From NCBI GenBank assembly GCA_003255065.1, contig QAOA01001205.1, positions 577,712 through 641,711 on the forward strand: 64,000 nucleotides of DNA, given 5' to 3'. The notes under the pieces were generated by a model, which saw only the letters and a list, made by a program, of their open reading frames with translations, was not told the DNA's origin and ran no database searches. Every line of letters starts with the position of its first letter. Positions within the stretch are counted from its first letter, which is position 1. The position numbers and the translations under genes were made by a program. Positions 11,597 to 23,579 of the stretch are shown here, piece after piece. The stretch comes from Cercis canadensis. Its lineage: Eukaryota; Streptophyta; Magnoliopsida; Fabales; Fabaceae.

Positions 11597-12576
11597 AGAG
11601 GGCAACATTTTGCTGTTAATGTCAAAAACCAGTTACTCTTGTTGAACTGTATCAAACTTGCCATTGAAAATACATCGCACCAAGTTTGTTATTACTGTGT
11701 TTCTGTTGTTGTTTCTAGCTTGAAATCGGCTTGGTTTTTTCCCTTCTTGGGGTACCAAAATTGTGGTTTGAAATGGTAGCAAAGAAAACAACACTTGATA
11801 ACGCTAATACAATGAGTTTAGACCTGAGAGAGTAGCTATTCGAGAAAAGATGTTAAGACAACTGCTATACATTGTTCTTAACAATTAAAAGATGTTAAGG
11901 CGTAATACTAAAGGTGTATAGGGCCATAACATCTACTTATCCGTGCTGCTTGGGTTTTTGGTGTTCTTCCTTGGACTTGTTGAGAGGATATTGCGCAACA
12001 AACAAGCACTTTCTCTTTTTTGGTTGGTAAAATTAAGAACAATCACTAAGTTAGACGTCAACATTTCAATTATCAGGTGGGATGGCACTCTCAAGTCTCA
12101 ACTCTTTTGGGGCATTTCCATTCCACGGACCACAAGGAATCTCATGGCCAATGGAAGTGTTGTTACAATTTTCAAATTCAGATTAAAAATAAAAAAAATT
12201 TTAACTTGTGGCTTAATAGCATCTCGTCATAAAAATTAGAATATTTAATATCATGAGTTTTATTTTCGTTATATATATATTTATTTATTATTTATTTATT
12301 TATATATTGTGCTCTTATTTAATTAAAAAATAAAAAATTTAAAAATGAAAAATACCGGGGAGGGGGGATATGGGAAAAAGCATTGGCGTTCCCTCCATTT
12401 GAGTTTGAGCATTGGAATGCATAATGCGCGGGGATGGGATCGCTATCCGTGTGCTCTGTCGTAAATGGATTCATGACCGTCAGATTCATTACTCATCCAC
12501 CACTCAGATTAATTCATTCCTAATGCCTCCCGCCAAATGGACCCTCCAAAATTTCAATCTCCACCCATTCTCTCAC
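11597..12576. other. spacer between PsaN and histone H3
   Basis: PsaN 3' untranslated region, then non-coding DNA. Short ORFs (for example 11943-12239) have no recognisable domain. It contains ATTT-rich low complexity at 12270-12310. Confidence 0.5.
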
Positions 12577-12583
12577 TATAAAT
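12577..12583 (+). promoter_or_regulatory. TATA box of the histone H3 gene
   Basis: tataaat lies about 60 bp upstream of the H3 ATG. A CG-rich segment with gcgcgggg and gatcgc (12425-12445) and ccgtcagattcatt (12478-12491) sits 150-220 bp upstream of the ATG and loosely resembles plant histone promoter elements, but I see no exact octamer. Confidence 0.55.
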
Positions 12584-12634
12584 TCCCATTCGAATGAAGA
12601 AAGGTAGTTGTGTGAATAGAAATTCCAGGATTAA

Positions 12635-13051
<417 letters not shown>

Positions 13052-13797
13052 GGCTTCATATCTTCTTTTAATTCTTTGTTTTTCTATAACTATTTCTATG
13101 ACCCAAGGGCCAAGGTGATAGTCTAATACATATCTTCCCATGAATATGAATATGATCCTATTCTACCATGTTTTCTGGAAATTGTTTCCATGCTGATGCT
13201 TTAATCAAATGTGACTTTCCATCATATTCTCCTAATTTTAATTTCCAAATTTTCATTAAGAGAATATGCTGTATGCATGACAAAATGGAGGCCACGCGGT
13301 TTTGTCTTCTCTCTATCCAATGTTGTTTCTTTCCAATCTTCTATTGTCTGTTTAATTTGGATCCTTGATCGCACTCTTCATAAATTAGCAATGGGTGATT
13401 TTAATTGATCATTCTAGCACTGTGACTGTACCATAGCCGTCTATTCTGACTTCTGAGCCTGAGGGCACCATGAATGGACTGAGTTATCAATTGAAATTAT
13501 GCACGACTAAACCAAAACCAATTCAGTGCACATTTTACTGTTAACTAAAATGTGCCTCATTGGAGGATTAAGACAATCCAAAGCGCGCGCGCCAGCAAAC
13601 CTCAATCAACATTGGGAAAACATTAATAAATATAACCATCTACAAAATCATACAAGACAAGTAGTCACCTAACTCTTTATTCTACACACCTAAAATTAGG
13701 GGATATACTCAAAAATTCATTTCACCCAGTGGGCGTAGCAGACTTCCAGCACTTGGCATCCAAAACGCGCAATGTTGAGAGCTGGTGCAGATTTCCT
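13052..13797. other. convergent 3' region between H3 and carA
   Basis: 3' untranslated regions of the two convergent genes. No additional gene is supported; small ORFs at 13168-13408 have no features. Confidence 0.5.
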
Positions 13798-16646
13798 TCA
13801 AGCTTTTATTTTTTTCTCCTGCTTCATTAGCTCTACAAATTCCCTAAAAGCTGCATTATGGACAAACTGCATTAGGAGGTAAAATCTCTATGTAACGGCA
13901 ATATTGTAATAACCAAAATGGTAGCAATGAAAGATATTCCTGGACTTCGCTGAGTATGCCAAAATATTATCACTCACTAATGATCTATGTTCAATAAAAT
14001 GTCAAAGTTAGAGCACCCATACCATAATCTGAGTCATGAGGTCCTGGGGATGCTTCGGGGTGGTATTGTAGAGACATGAGCTTTTGAGCAGGGAAAGCAA
14101 GACCAGCACAAGTTCCGTCATTAAGATTGATATGAGTAACCTCCACTCCGTCCGGAAGTGATGCAGGGTCAACCGCATAGTTGTGGTTCTACCATTTCAT
14201 AGATTATTAATAATTCATATGATGAAACAAAATAATATGAAAAATAATAAAATGCTCTACGTGGCATGAAAAGATAAGAAACAAAGTAATATCTGAATAA
14301 ACTTCATTTTTTATTAAACAATTCACTTTACAATTTAAATTATTCCAAAGAGATGTATTTGGCACACAAGACACAGCAGGACTACAAAGAAGCAAATTTT
14401 CACTTCAGCATCTTTGCTGCTATTTTTAAAACATAGAATTTGTTATACTGCTTTTACACTTTATAGCAAGATTAAAGATTAATGCATTTCACTCATGTTT
14501 TGGAGGAAAACTATGTATTTTGAGAAATGAAAACATAGCCAAAGACCTAACAATCATTTCAAATGCACTTATTTCATAGAATTAAGTTTAGAAAAAGGTC
14601 CATCAGTCACATACCTGAGCACTAATTTCAACTTCGCCAGTTTGAAGGTTACGAACTGGGTGATTTCCCCCATGGTGACCAAATTTCATCTTAAAGGTCT
14701 TACCCCCCAACGCCTGGCCTATCAATTGATGGCCCATGCAAATTCCAAAAACAGAAACCTTCCCCAGGATATTCTTTACTGTTTCAACTGCATAAGGAAC
14801 AGCAGAGGGATCTCCAGGGCCATTGCTGAAAAGTACTCCATCTGGCTTCATCTCTAAGGTTTCGGATGCTGGCCATGTAGATGGCACAACAGTGATTTTG
14901 CAGCCATATGATGCCAGGCGCTTAAGTATATTATGCTTAATTCCAAAATCATAAGCAACAACCTGCAATTCATCCACCAGCATTAAGAGAAAATCAAAAT
15001 AATAAATAGTCAACAAGAAGGAAAATGGTAATTCAAACAGCAGATTGTAAACACTTACATGGAAAGTCTCTCCAGACCTTTCATTGGAGTTAAATTCCCA
15101 ATCTGGCTTTGTTGTGTTGACCCATTCATATGGAGACTTGCAGGATACTCCACTTATTAAATCAATACCTGCAAATATGAAGCAGCAACCATGTACTTCT
15201 GCTTTTGTGAAATGTTCCCAGAATCTCAAAGATTCATATTCTTACCAACAATGTCCCATGAACGAGATATTTTAAGTAGTTCCTCATCTTTTTTGGATCT
15301 GTCAGTGCTCAAGACACCAATAAGGCTGCCATCTTCTCTTAATCTGCGTGTGATGGCTCGTGTGTCAACATCATCTGTTGCATCACAAAGCAGCACCAAA
15401 GTCAAAAGCAAAGCCTGTTGTTATGCAGGAAGCAACATTCTTTCCAAAATTACACTTGCAATGTCATATAAATAACTTACAAATTCCCATGACATTTCTT
15501 TTTGCCAAATAATCACCTAGTGCTTCAGCGCATCTCCAGTTTGAAGTACTGCTAACATTTATTGCGGAGAGAAAGAGAGAGTAAGTAGACTTAGTAAAGC
15601 TCATATGAAAAATATTTTGGGGTCACCAGAATAGAACCTCAGACTCGAACTTCTAATTACTAGGCCAGCAAGGAAGCATTGAACCGATTCTTCATCATCT
15701 GGCAGGCAGAGCATCAAAAACCAGTATTCAAACAACTTCCAGGAAGAAGGATTAACACTCAAAAGAGCATATATATTTAACCATTTGACTCACCGAAATT
15801 TACACCAGTATTACCAATATGTGGATTTGTCATCAGCACAAACTGGCCAGCATAACTAGGATCCGTCAGAATTTCTTGATACCTTCAATGCAGGAGCATA
15901 ACAATTTAACATCCACAAATTTAGATTTACCGCATGTTATGCAGCAAGTGATGCTCTGGAAACAAGGCAAAATAAACACCAGCCTGGCCCTATAGATTTA
16001 TAGTTGTTCTCACCCAGTCAATGATGTATTAAAAACAACTTCACCAACTTGAGTCCCTGAAGCACCGAATGACTTGGCTCTCCAGATTGAACCATCTTCT
16101 AGCACAAGTCTAGCATCAAAATGTTTCCAAGGCGGCAAACCTAAGTTCGAAGCAATAAAACTGCATCAATTCGTTTAATATCCGGGTAGTAATACTAAAT
16201 ATGTTTCAGAGGGAAAAGACGGCATTACCTCAGGAACAAATATTGGAAAGAAAATAATTAAAATATCCAGGTTATAAAATCTGAAGCATTTTAGCTTTCA
16301 GCACAAAAATCTTGCGATACAAAAATTAATAATTTTCTTATGTTCCATTTATATTTAAGCATGTTAGCTCAAGTTTCAAGAATTGTTTGTGGTAGCAAAC
16401 CAAAGGGAAACTTTTGTCTGAAAAAAACCAAGAGGGATTAAGAATTCAGCGCACAAAATTTATTTATCATAAAATAATGGAAGTAGAAAAGGAATGGATA
16501 GGGTTACCAGTAGCGGCACTGTCAGAGGAGACTTGGACGGAGCATCTGACAATGGAAACCCTAACCTTTGAGCGGTTGGATGGGGAGTTTAAACGAAACC
16601 CACTGGTGAGGTCAGTCACAACGAAGCCCATAGCTTTCGTGGCCAT
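13798..16646 (-). CDS. CARA: carbamoyl-phosphate synthase small subunit, chloroplastic (carA)
   Basis: Ten exons on the minus strand close in one frame to 429 aa: 16646-16508, 16140-16014, 15882-15794, 15698-15638, 15548-15481, 15374-15246, 15168-15059, 14962-14615, 14188-14023 and 13850-13798. The protein has a plastid transit peptide (about 50 residues), the CPSase small-chain N-terminal domain ([41 protein letters not shown]) and a class-I glutamine amidotransferase domain. The latter shows the nucleophile Cys in [16 protein letters not shown] and the His/Glu pair in [12 protein letters not shown]. It releases ammonia from glutamine and passes it to the large subunit, making carbamoyl phosphate for arginine and pyrimidine synthesis. 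Exon 5 could use either of two acceptors 3 bp apart; the downstream one (start 15548) matches the usual family spacing. The length is almost identical to the Arabidopsis protein. Confidence 0.94.
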
Positions 16647-16649
16647 TGA

Positions 16650-16978
16650 AGCCGACGGCGGTGACTGAGTGAAGAGTAACTGATGTCTGAGGCTCTGTGC
16701 TGAAGCCTGAAGGCACCCGAGTACCGTTGAGTTAGGTTTTTTGTTTTTCTGTCTTGATCACCATGGGCTTCCTTCTTTTTCTATTTATATATATTTTCTT
16801 TTCTACTGTGGTAATTTTTTTCAGTCTAGTTGCTCAGTAACCAGCGTTCACTGATCGTGGCCCCACCAATATTCAACCAGTTACGGGAGGAGAAATAATA
16901 AATTTGAAAATTGCACTTTAGTGACTAAATAATGCTATTGAAATTTGTGTTACATTCAGATTCTATTATATATTATAG
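16650..16978. other. carA upstream region
   Basis: Promoter and 5' untranslated region of carA, read on the minus strand. No other gene seen. Confidence 0.4.
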
Positions 16979-17200
16979 GGAAATTCTATGATGTTACTTG
17001 AGTATGTCATATTATATTGACGTGACAAATATATATAATTTTTATATTTTATTGAATATAAATATAATTTATTTTATTTTTTTAAATAAATTTAAAAATA
17101 ATTAATTTGTACACGTGTCATTTTCATATTGACTAATTTCATATAATATAACATACTATATAAATATGAAAAATATCTAAGAAACCTTAACTTATTTGAG
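16979..17200. repeat. dispersed AT-rich repeat, same family as 8517-9086
   Basis: The sequence gaaattctatgat...gtcatat...atataatttttatattttatt...aataaa...tttcatataatataacata follows the order of the 8.5-kb repeat with scattered substitutions. The two loci are more than 8 kb apart, so this is a dispersed non-autonomous element. Boundaries are approximate. Confidence 0.7.
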
Positions 17201-17991
17201 AGTCAAATAACTTACTTGAGAGTTACATAAAAAAAAAAAATGAAAACATTTTTAACATCTTGCAATAATTTAAGCTTAGTTCTTCACATAATTTTAACAA
17301 TTACAAAAAGGACATGTAAATGATTTCAAGATCCATAGCAAGTATCGAAACCTTGATTGAGTCAAATTGATCTTAAAAGACTATTCAAATGAAAATGCGA
17401 TGACATAACAAACTCAAATTTTAATTCAATCAAGCATTTTTCACAAGTACCACCAAGAAACACCTTACTCAAGATCCAGGACAAAACACAAAATTAAATT
17501 GTATAGTCTTTTTGTAATTTTCTCTTTGCAGACGGAATCAATGAAGCAAAGATCCCGCACACACACACACGAGAACATGTCAACTGCTAACCAACAGCAG
17601 TACCTTAATAAAATGTTATCGTAACAAAGAAAGAAGATTTTCTCATTCTGAATTGAAGAAGCATATTACACTAACACAAAGCTCTGTTCGGCTGAGTTAC
17701 ATCCAATTTCCGACAGAATCAACGAAGCAAAGATGCTACTTGCCGGCCGGTAGCACACCAGTACACACGAAAACAAAGCTCTGCTCAGCTGAGTAACCGC
17801 CTATCAAAATGATATCTTAACAAACACGATGATTTTCTCATTCCATTTGTACCTCATTTTAAATTCCCTAAAAAGAATATTGCAAGAGACTGCATGAAAA
17901 ATCTTAGAGGAATCAAAGACTGCATACATCACATAATTCATAAAGAATTATGAATTTCTGAACATGGTACCAAACATGTTCCTTGGTCTTT
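17201..17991. other. gene-free region, 3' of L15m
   Basis: AT-rich. Contains a short (CA)n tract at about 17561-17572 and two similar segments (gacggaatcaa(t/c)gaagcaaagat at about 17531 and 17713), suggesting a small local duplication. No coding feature. Confidence 0.45.
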
Positions 17992-20900
17992 TTATTGAGA
18001 TATTGAATGTGAATTGGAAGATCCCTCCTTTTCTTGAACTAAAACTGAAAATGGAATTGGTTTAGTTGGGGCAGGCAGGCGGCCGATGCTATCAACCTTA
18101 TCACTTTGTTTTGGCGGAGGTCTAGCTGCTTTTGGTAACAATCTGCCCTTTTTCTCGAACCACTCAGGTTTCAGCAGTGCCCGCAGTCCCAATTTGTTGT
18201 AGTACACCCTTCTAACAGACCCACCAGCCGCTTCAACGGCTTCCTTTGCCCTAACAGTCACTCTTGACACCTATAAACTCAATAAATGAAAATACATTTA
18301 CTATTCTACCAGAAAGTGAGTATGACTATGGGACCTCTCGTCTACCTTATCAAAAATATCAAGAGAAAAAAATCGCACATTATTTTCTTATTTATAGCAC
18401 AGCTAATCCAACCATAAGCCAGAAGAGATGTATATCAATGATCCAATGATGGAAATGTTAAAAATGATGATTTTAAACAAGAAATGCTTATACATGCTGC
18501 ATATTTCCGCTTATCTATTTATTACTATTACTTTTTTGTGGGTGTGAACAGGGAGAATAGAGAGATCTAAATAATAATATTTTCAGTGATTCTGTGAGTT
18601 AAAATAATAGGAAATAGAAAAGAGAGATTCAGAATACAGAGGGACAGAATGAGAGAGAAACGTCATGACCCTTTCAGAAGTACAACAAAAACACCTCAAT
18701 CTGATCTCTAGAATTAAAAATAGCATCTTAAGATAAATGGATAATGTCATCTTCCTGTTTAACAAATAGTAAGACATTATCACGTAGTCTCAAGTCAGCA
18801 ATTCTCTCTATAAAGGCACCCTATATAGCCTTCCTATACCATTCCACTTGCCAAGGTCAAAACCTGGCTCCTCCCACTTAATGAAGGTATTCGGTGCCAA
18901 TAGAGCCAGCAATTTAGTAATCGTAATCCAATTAATACAAGTAACAATGATGATGAGTGATGACCGATACCAAGAATTATGATATTAGAAAAAGATAAGA
19001 CCAAAAAAATGTATAGCTATTTCAGTAACTATGTAGACAACATCATGATCCCTAAAATAAAACTATAATAGCCCTTGAATCAAAGTCTACCTCTAGATGA
19101 ATCGGCCACTTGATATGCTCAGAGCCACGCCCCATCAATCTTACTCCATCTTCTATTTGCTTTCCTATTGCCCCTGTATCCTATGGTAATAATAGTGATC
19201 ACTATGAGAGAAAGCATATGAAGTGCAGTTCCATATGAAGTGAGGTGCAGTCACAAAACCTTGAGCGTTTTCATTGTAATCAATTCAGAAGAATCTATCT
19301 TCCCTGCATTGATAAGCCTTGCAATTTTTCCCAATCCCACCGGCTGCAAGAAGAGATTTACAATGGAGTTAACACACCCACAGAGACAGCAAATAGATTG
19401 GGGGGGAGGGGGGTGATGTAAACAGGAGGTCCAATAATATGAACTCCAACCATTGTCATTGCTTTTTCCATAAAAGATAAGGTATCCAGAGATTAAATTA
19501 ACAAAATTTACAGAATTGGAATATGCACAAAGAAATTAAAAATAATATGTTACTTAAGTCAAAACTTCTATAGATCACTGATGTCAATTCATCTAAAGGT
19601 TGAAATCCATTACGATGTGTTCCTATGCTTCCACACCTTTCCCAGACAAGAGTAAGTAAAATTCTTATCATTTAAAACCAACCTAATAATGCATATTACT
19701 TTCATTAGAGACTTCAGAGTCTTAATAAGCAAAGCCTTTATCAGTCAAATGCGGTAACATACACAAGTTCCTAGATTCAATTTCTAATACAAGTAGCTTA
19801 GTTCAAACATTCAAATATTAGGAGTAAGCAATTAGTAATAACAGATGCTACACGATCTTTAAAACTTGTGCCCTTAGTACTTTGAGGTCGCGTTCGAGAA
19901 AACTCTGGTCAGGCTTGTCGAGGTCCCATATCCCATAATCTCATATTTGCATTAACATCAACCACTTTTACTAGTCAAGTATCCACATAAACTAGTGCCA
20001 GGAACTACATAGACCTTCTAATATATGATCTTTCTCACTTCCATTTGTGTAGCATCTTTAGTAACACAACAAGTGAAATGTATTGCTTGGGATATTCTAT
20101 GGTTATCTAACCTTCCCAAAAAGGGTGAAAAGTAAAAACTCTCCTTCCGTGTCTGCGGAATCACCAAGAGATACTACAGTTCATTCTTTGCCTTTCGTTT
20201 TCTGAGGGTGATGATAATTCAACAAGCATCTCTTGTCCAGCCATAGAACCCATGATCTTCCAATTAAAGTGGAAGGCTATTCCTTGCATATTACATCTTC
20301 AATATAAAATCAAATCTAACGCCTAAAATGAACAATAAGGTTGGCAAGAGACCAAACTAAAGACATCTCTTTCTTTTACTCCAAATCAAGGTTATAAAAC
20401 AGGGACCTCAAACATGGCCTCAATGTTGGCACATGGATAGAAAATTAAATCTCAACTCCAATTATCCTTTAACCAATATTTCGTTTGGGTGATGAGAAAA
20501 TTCACCCAGCCACAATGAGAGTCAAGCTTAAATCCTAGAAATGGTGCACATTTAACACACCAGAAGACTAAGTTACCGGTTTCATATCCCTTCTGTCATT
20601 CCCCAGGAAGCAAACATAATGGAAATAACAAATTTAAAGGGAAAAAAGTAACCTGAAAAGTGAGGGTAAATGGGTTCTTAAATCCACGTTTGGGCAACCT
20701 TCGACGAAGCGGCGTCTGACCTCCTTCGAACCCCAATTTCCCACTGCCTCTGGCCTTCTGACCTTTGTGACCCCTGCCGGCAGTCTTACCCTTTCCAGAC
20801 CCAATCCCGCGACCCTTCCTCGTCTTCTGTTTTCTTGGAATCTTATCCCTCAGATCATTCAAACTCAGAAGACTGTATGCTCTAAAACCATGAAAATCCA

Positions 20901-21054
20901 AGAGTCCATTGCATTTGAAAGTTGCATAAGAGTTGGGAGATTGAGGGAAGTGAACGGAAGGAAATTGGATTGATGGATATGAGAGAATGGGTTTGTCGCA
21001 AATGGAGTTTCTGATTATTGACGTCGATAGAACAGAGAGTCTTCTTCGAAGCAT
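17992..21054 (-). CDS. mitochondrial large-subunit ribosomal protein uL15m
   Basis: Four exons on the minus strand, all joined in phase 0: 21054-20653, 19343-19260, 19180-19091 and 18270-17992, giving 284 aa. Residues 1 to about 60 form an Arg/Ser-rich mitochondrial presequence ([16 protein letters not shown]). The bacterial L15 N-terminal signature follows: [35 protein letters not shown], split here as [12 protein letters not shown] and [19 protein letters not shown], and then [18 protein letters not shown] (108-125). The later exons carry the globular L15 domain and the [16 protein letters not shown] segment near the end. The C-terminal about 60 residues are a mitochondrial-type extension. 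L15 is a 23S rRNA-binding protein of the central protuberance region. A Mutator-like element lies only about 260 bp upstream of the start codon. Confidence 0.93.
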
Positions 21055-21305
21055 TTTTCTCCTCTACTCTTTTACTGTTCCGTTTAGTTAAGCGCCTTGG
21101 TTATTCAATTCATGATCTAGATTCTAGGGTTTTACAGAGAGCTGATACAGACAGCGCAGAAATGGAGAACCTTTCGCGGTTTCATGGGTTTATGGGCTGC
21201 AATCCAGTGCAGCTGTAACATTAGTCTACTTGTGCAACTTGATCCATTTTCGTTACCTTACTCAAGAATCAAGATTGTCTTGTCCCCACTCCGGCTCAGC
21301 CCACC

Positions 21306-21314
21306 TCTTGTGCG
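21306..21314. repeat. target-site duplication, left copy of the Mutator-like element
   Basis: tcttgtgcg here pairs with tctcgtgca at 23246-23254 (7 of 9 identical), the 9-bp duplication typical of Mutator-like elements. Confidence 0.65.
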
Positions 21315-23245
21315 GGCAAATTTACTAATATAATACTGTTTAAAAAAATAATTATTGAAATAGGTTAATTTTAAAAATATTTACTAAAATGGGTTAATTT
21401 TTTTTTATTTTTTTGCAAAAAACGCTAGGCATTACTAACATAAAACGCTGAATAGAATTGCGTTTTAACTAAAAAACGTTGACACGTGTATTGTTAAAAA
21501 TGATGCAACGCTGCTGATTGGGATTTGCGTATTGTGTATGAAACGCAATTTGAAACTGCGTTTGGTCCATAAAACGCTAATGCGTTTCTTCAATTTCCAA
21601 GGGTGTCAAATGAGTTTGCCAACCTTTGACTTTTCCAATTCTTCACCCCCTTATCCTTTTTGTTTCCATGTGCCTTTTATCTTCCCCACCCCTCACTTGT
21701 CCGAGCTCTTCATCTCCCCACCCCTCAGCATTCTCTCTTCATCCCTCTCCCAATATCTAAACTCCAAACCCTCAAAATTAATCCCTTAACCCTAAACCTC
21801 AATATCTAAACTACAAACTTTAAACTCTATTCTTAAACCCCAAATCAAAAACTCTAAATCTCAAAACCTAACTCCAAATCACAAACCCAAAATGGTATAC
21901 TATAACTCTAAATTTCAAATCCTAAGCCCCAAATATGAACTCCAAACTCTTATCTCAAACCCTAAATCTCTAACCATAAATCCTAACCCCAAATCTCAAT
22001 TCTTAAACCCTAAAGCCCATACACTAATCACAAACCCTAAATTAAATACCCAAATCTTAAACCCCAAAGCCCATATAGTAATCTCAAACCCAATATTAAA
22101 CAATAAATTAAATACCCATACAGTAATCTCAATCCCTTTACTTAAAACCTCAAGTTTCAAAACCTAATCTCAAAGCCTAATTTTCAAACTCTTAATCTTA
22201 ACCTAAAATTTTAAATCTCAAACCTTAAATTACAAACAATCAAGTTTAACGATAAATTTTAAACTACAAATCACAAATTTAATATAACTACTCTGTTAAT
22301 TTAATCATTTCTAATAACAAGTTTAAATTAACTCATTTATTTACAAAATTTAACAATAACTACTAAAAATGCAAATTAATAATTTAATTATACAAAGTTA
22401 ATAGATACTATTAAAACATTTAAACTAATAAATGAAGATAAAATTTTAACAGTAAACAACACTAACATAAATTAAGACAAATATCTATACTAAAATCTAA
22501 ATGAACAATTTAACTATATCAATTTAATAATTACAAACAAAAAAGAAATAGTTTAAATTTAACAAATTTAAACTAAATGATTAAATTTAAATTTACTAAC
22601 CTTATTGTCCCATATTTAATTAGAAATATCCATCAATTGTAAAGTTAAAACAAATGTATCTATTGGTCCCGATATAATTTCTCTACAACTAATCATTTTT
22701 TTAAGTGAAATGAAAAATTAAGAATGCTCGAGAATAAAAAGAGTAGAGATTTTCAGATAAAAATTTTGATACAGAGGATGGGAGATAAGAGAAAGAATTG
22801 GGAGAGGGGCGAAGAGAGAATGCTGAGGGGTGAGGAGATGAAGAGCTCGGACAAGTGAGGGGTGGGGAAGATAAAGGGCACATGGAAACAAAAAGGATAG
22901 GGGGGTGAAGAATTGGAAAAGTCAAAAGCTGGCAAACTCACCTGACACCCTTGGAAATTGAAGAAACGCATTAGTGTTTTCTGGACCAAACGCAGTTTCA
23001 AACTGCGTTTCATACACAATACGCAAATCCCAATCAGCAACGTTACAACATTTTTAACAATACACGTGTCAGCATTTTTTAGTTAAAACACAATTCTATT
23101 CAGCGTTTTATATTAGTAATACTTAGTGTTTTTTGCAAAAAAAAAAAAAAAAAAAAAAAAAATCAACCCATTTTAGTAAATATTTTTAAAATTAACCTAT
23201 TTCAGTAATTATTTTTTAAAACAGTATTACATCAGTAAATTTGCC
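21315..23245. mobile_element. non-autonomous Mutator-like element with about 450-bp terminal inverted repeats
   Basis: The 1,931-bp element starts ggcaaatttactaat and ends attacatcagtaaatttgcc. The left arm (21315 to about 21765) is repeated in inverted orientation in the right arm (about 22785 to 23245), including the distinctive segment gcgttt...acgcaa and the CT-rich block with cctcacttgtccgagctcttcatctc, matched by gatgaagagctcggacaag. Each arm carries the same short ORF (21532-21789 and, inverted, 22753-23040), a by-product of the duplication. A 9-bp imperfect target duplication flanks it. No transposase is encoded, so it depends on another element. It sits in the promoter-proximal region of the L15m gene. 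Confidence 0.9.
21780..22245. repeat. degenerate telomere-like CCCTAAA-rich array inside the Mutator-like element
   Basis: The interior is dominated by variants of aaccctaaa/aaccccaaa/atctcaaac (for example at 21786, 21957, 22007 and 22032). These approximate the plant telomere heptamer CCCTAAA, but are interspersed and mutated. The rest of the interior (22245-22700) is AT-rich without coding capacity. Confidence 0.65.
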
Positions 23246-23534
23246 TCTCGTGCATTATCAAAAATCATAGCATAGCATATTTAAGGGCCTAATTGAGCAT
23301 ATGAAGTAAGATTGTGAAAAATTATAAATTACCTGTCACATTACTTCCAATCGTAAAAATTCCTAATGTATTAGAAAATAAATCTTATATTTTCTCAAAC
23401 AATAAAAAAATAAGTTATGGGTAATTAATTTTAAAATGTTAGCTTCTAATATAAAATTTGAAATTTTATATATATAACAAAATATAGTAATCCTTATGTT
23501 TCCTTTAAAAATAAAGAGAATTGCTGCCAATCAA
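23246..23534. other. spacer between Mutator-like element and LINE
   Basis: AT-rich, no gene. Confidence 0.5.
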
Positions 23535-23551
23535 ACAAATAAATATATAAA
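23535..23551. repeat. 17-bp target-site duplication of the LINE, left copy
   Basis: acaaataaatatataaa is repeated exactly at 29647-29663, directly after the LINE poly(A) tail. Confidence 0.9.
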
Positions 23552-23579
23552 TAGAAAAAAAAGAACCATGTAAGAGGAC

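Noticed and set aside
15600-15680. tRNA-like text (cagactcgaac) in the carA gene
   Set aside because: No cloverleaf; the sequence is exon 4 of carA, which fits the frame.
21780-22245. A true interstitial telomere (chromosome fusion point)
   Set aside because: The CCCTAAA-like units are degenerate and enclosed between transposon inverted arms, so transposon content is the simpler reading.
21532-23040. Paired 85- and 95-aa similar ORFs on opposite strands
   Set aside because: They are the same sequence in the two inverted arms of the Mutator-like element, with no protein family features.
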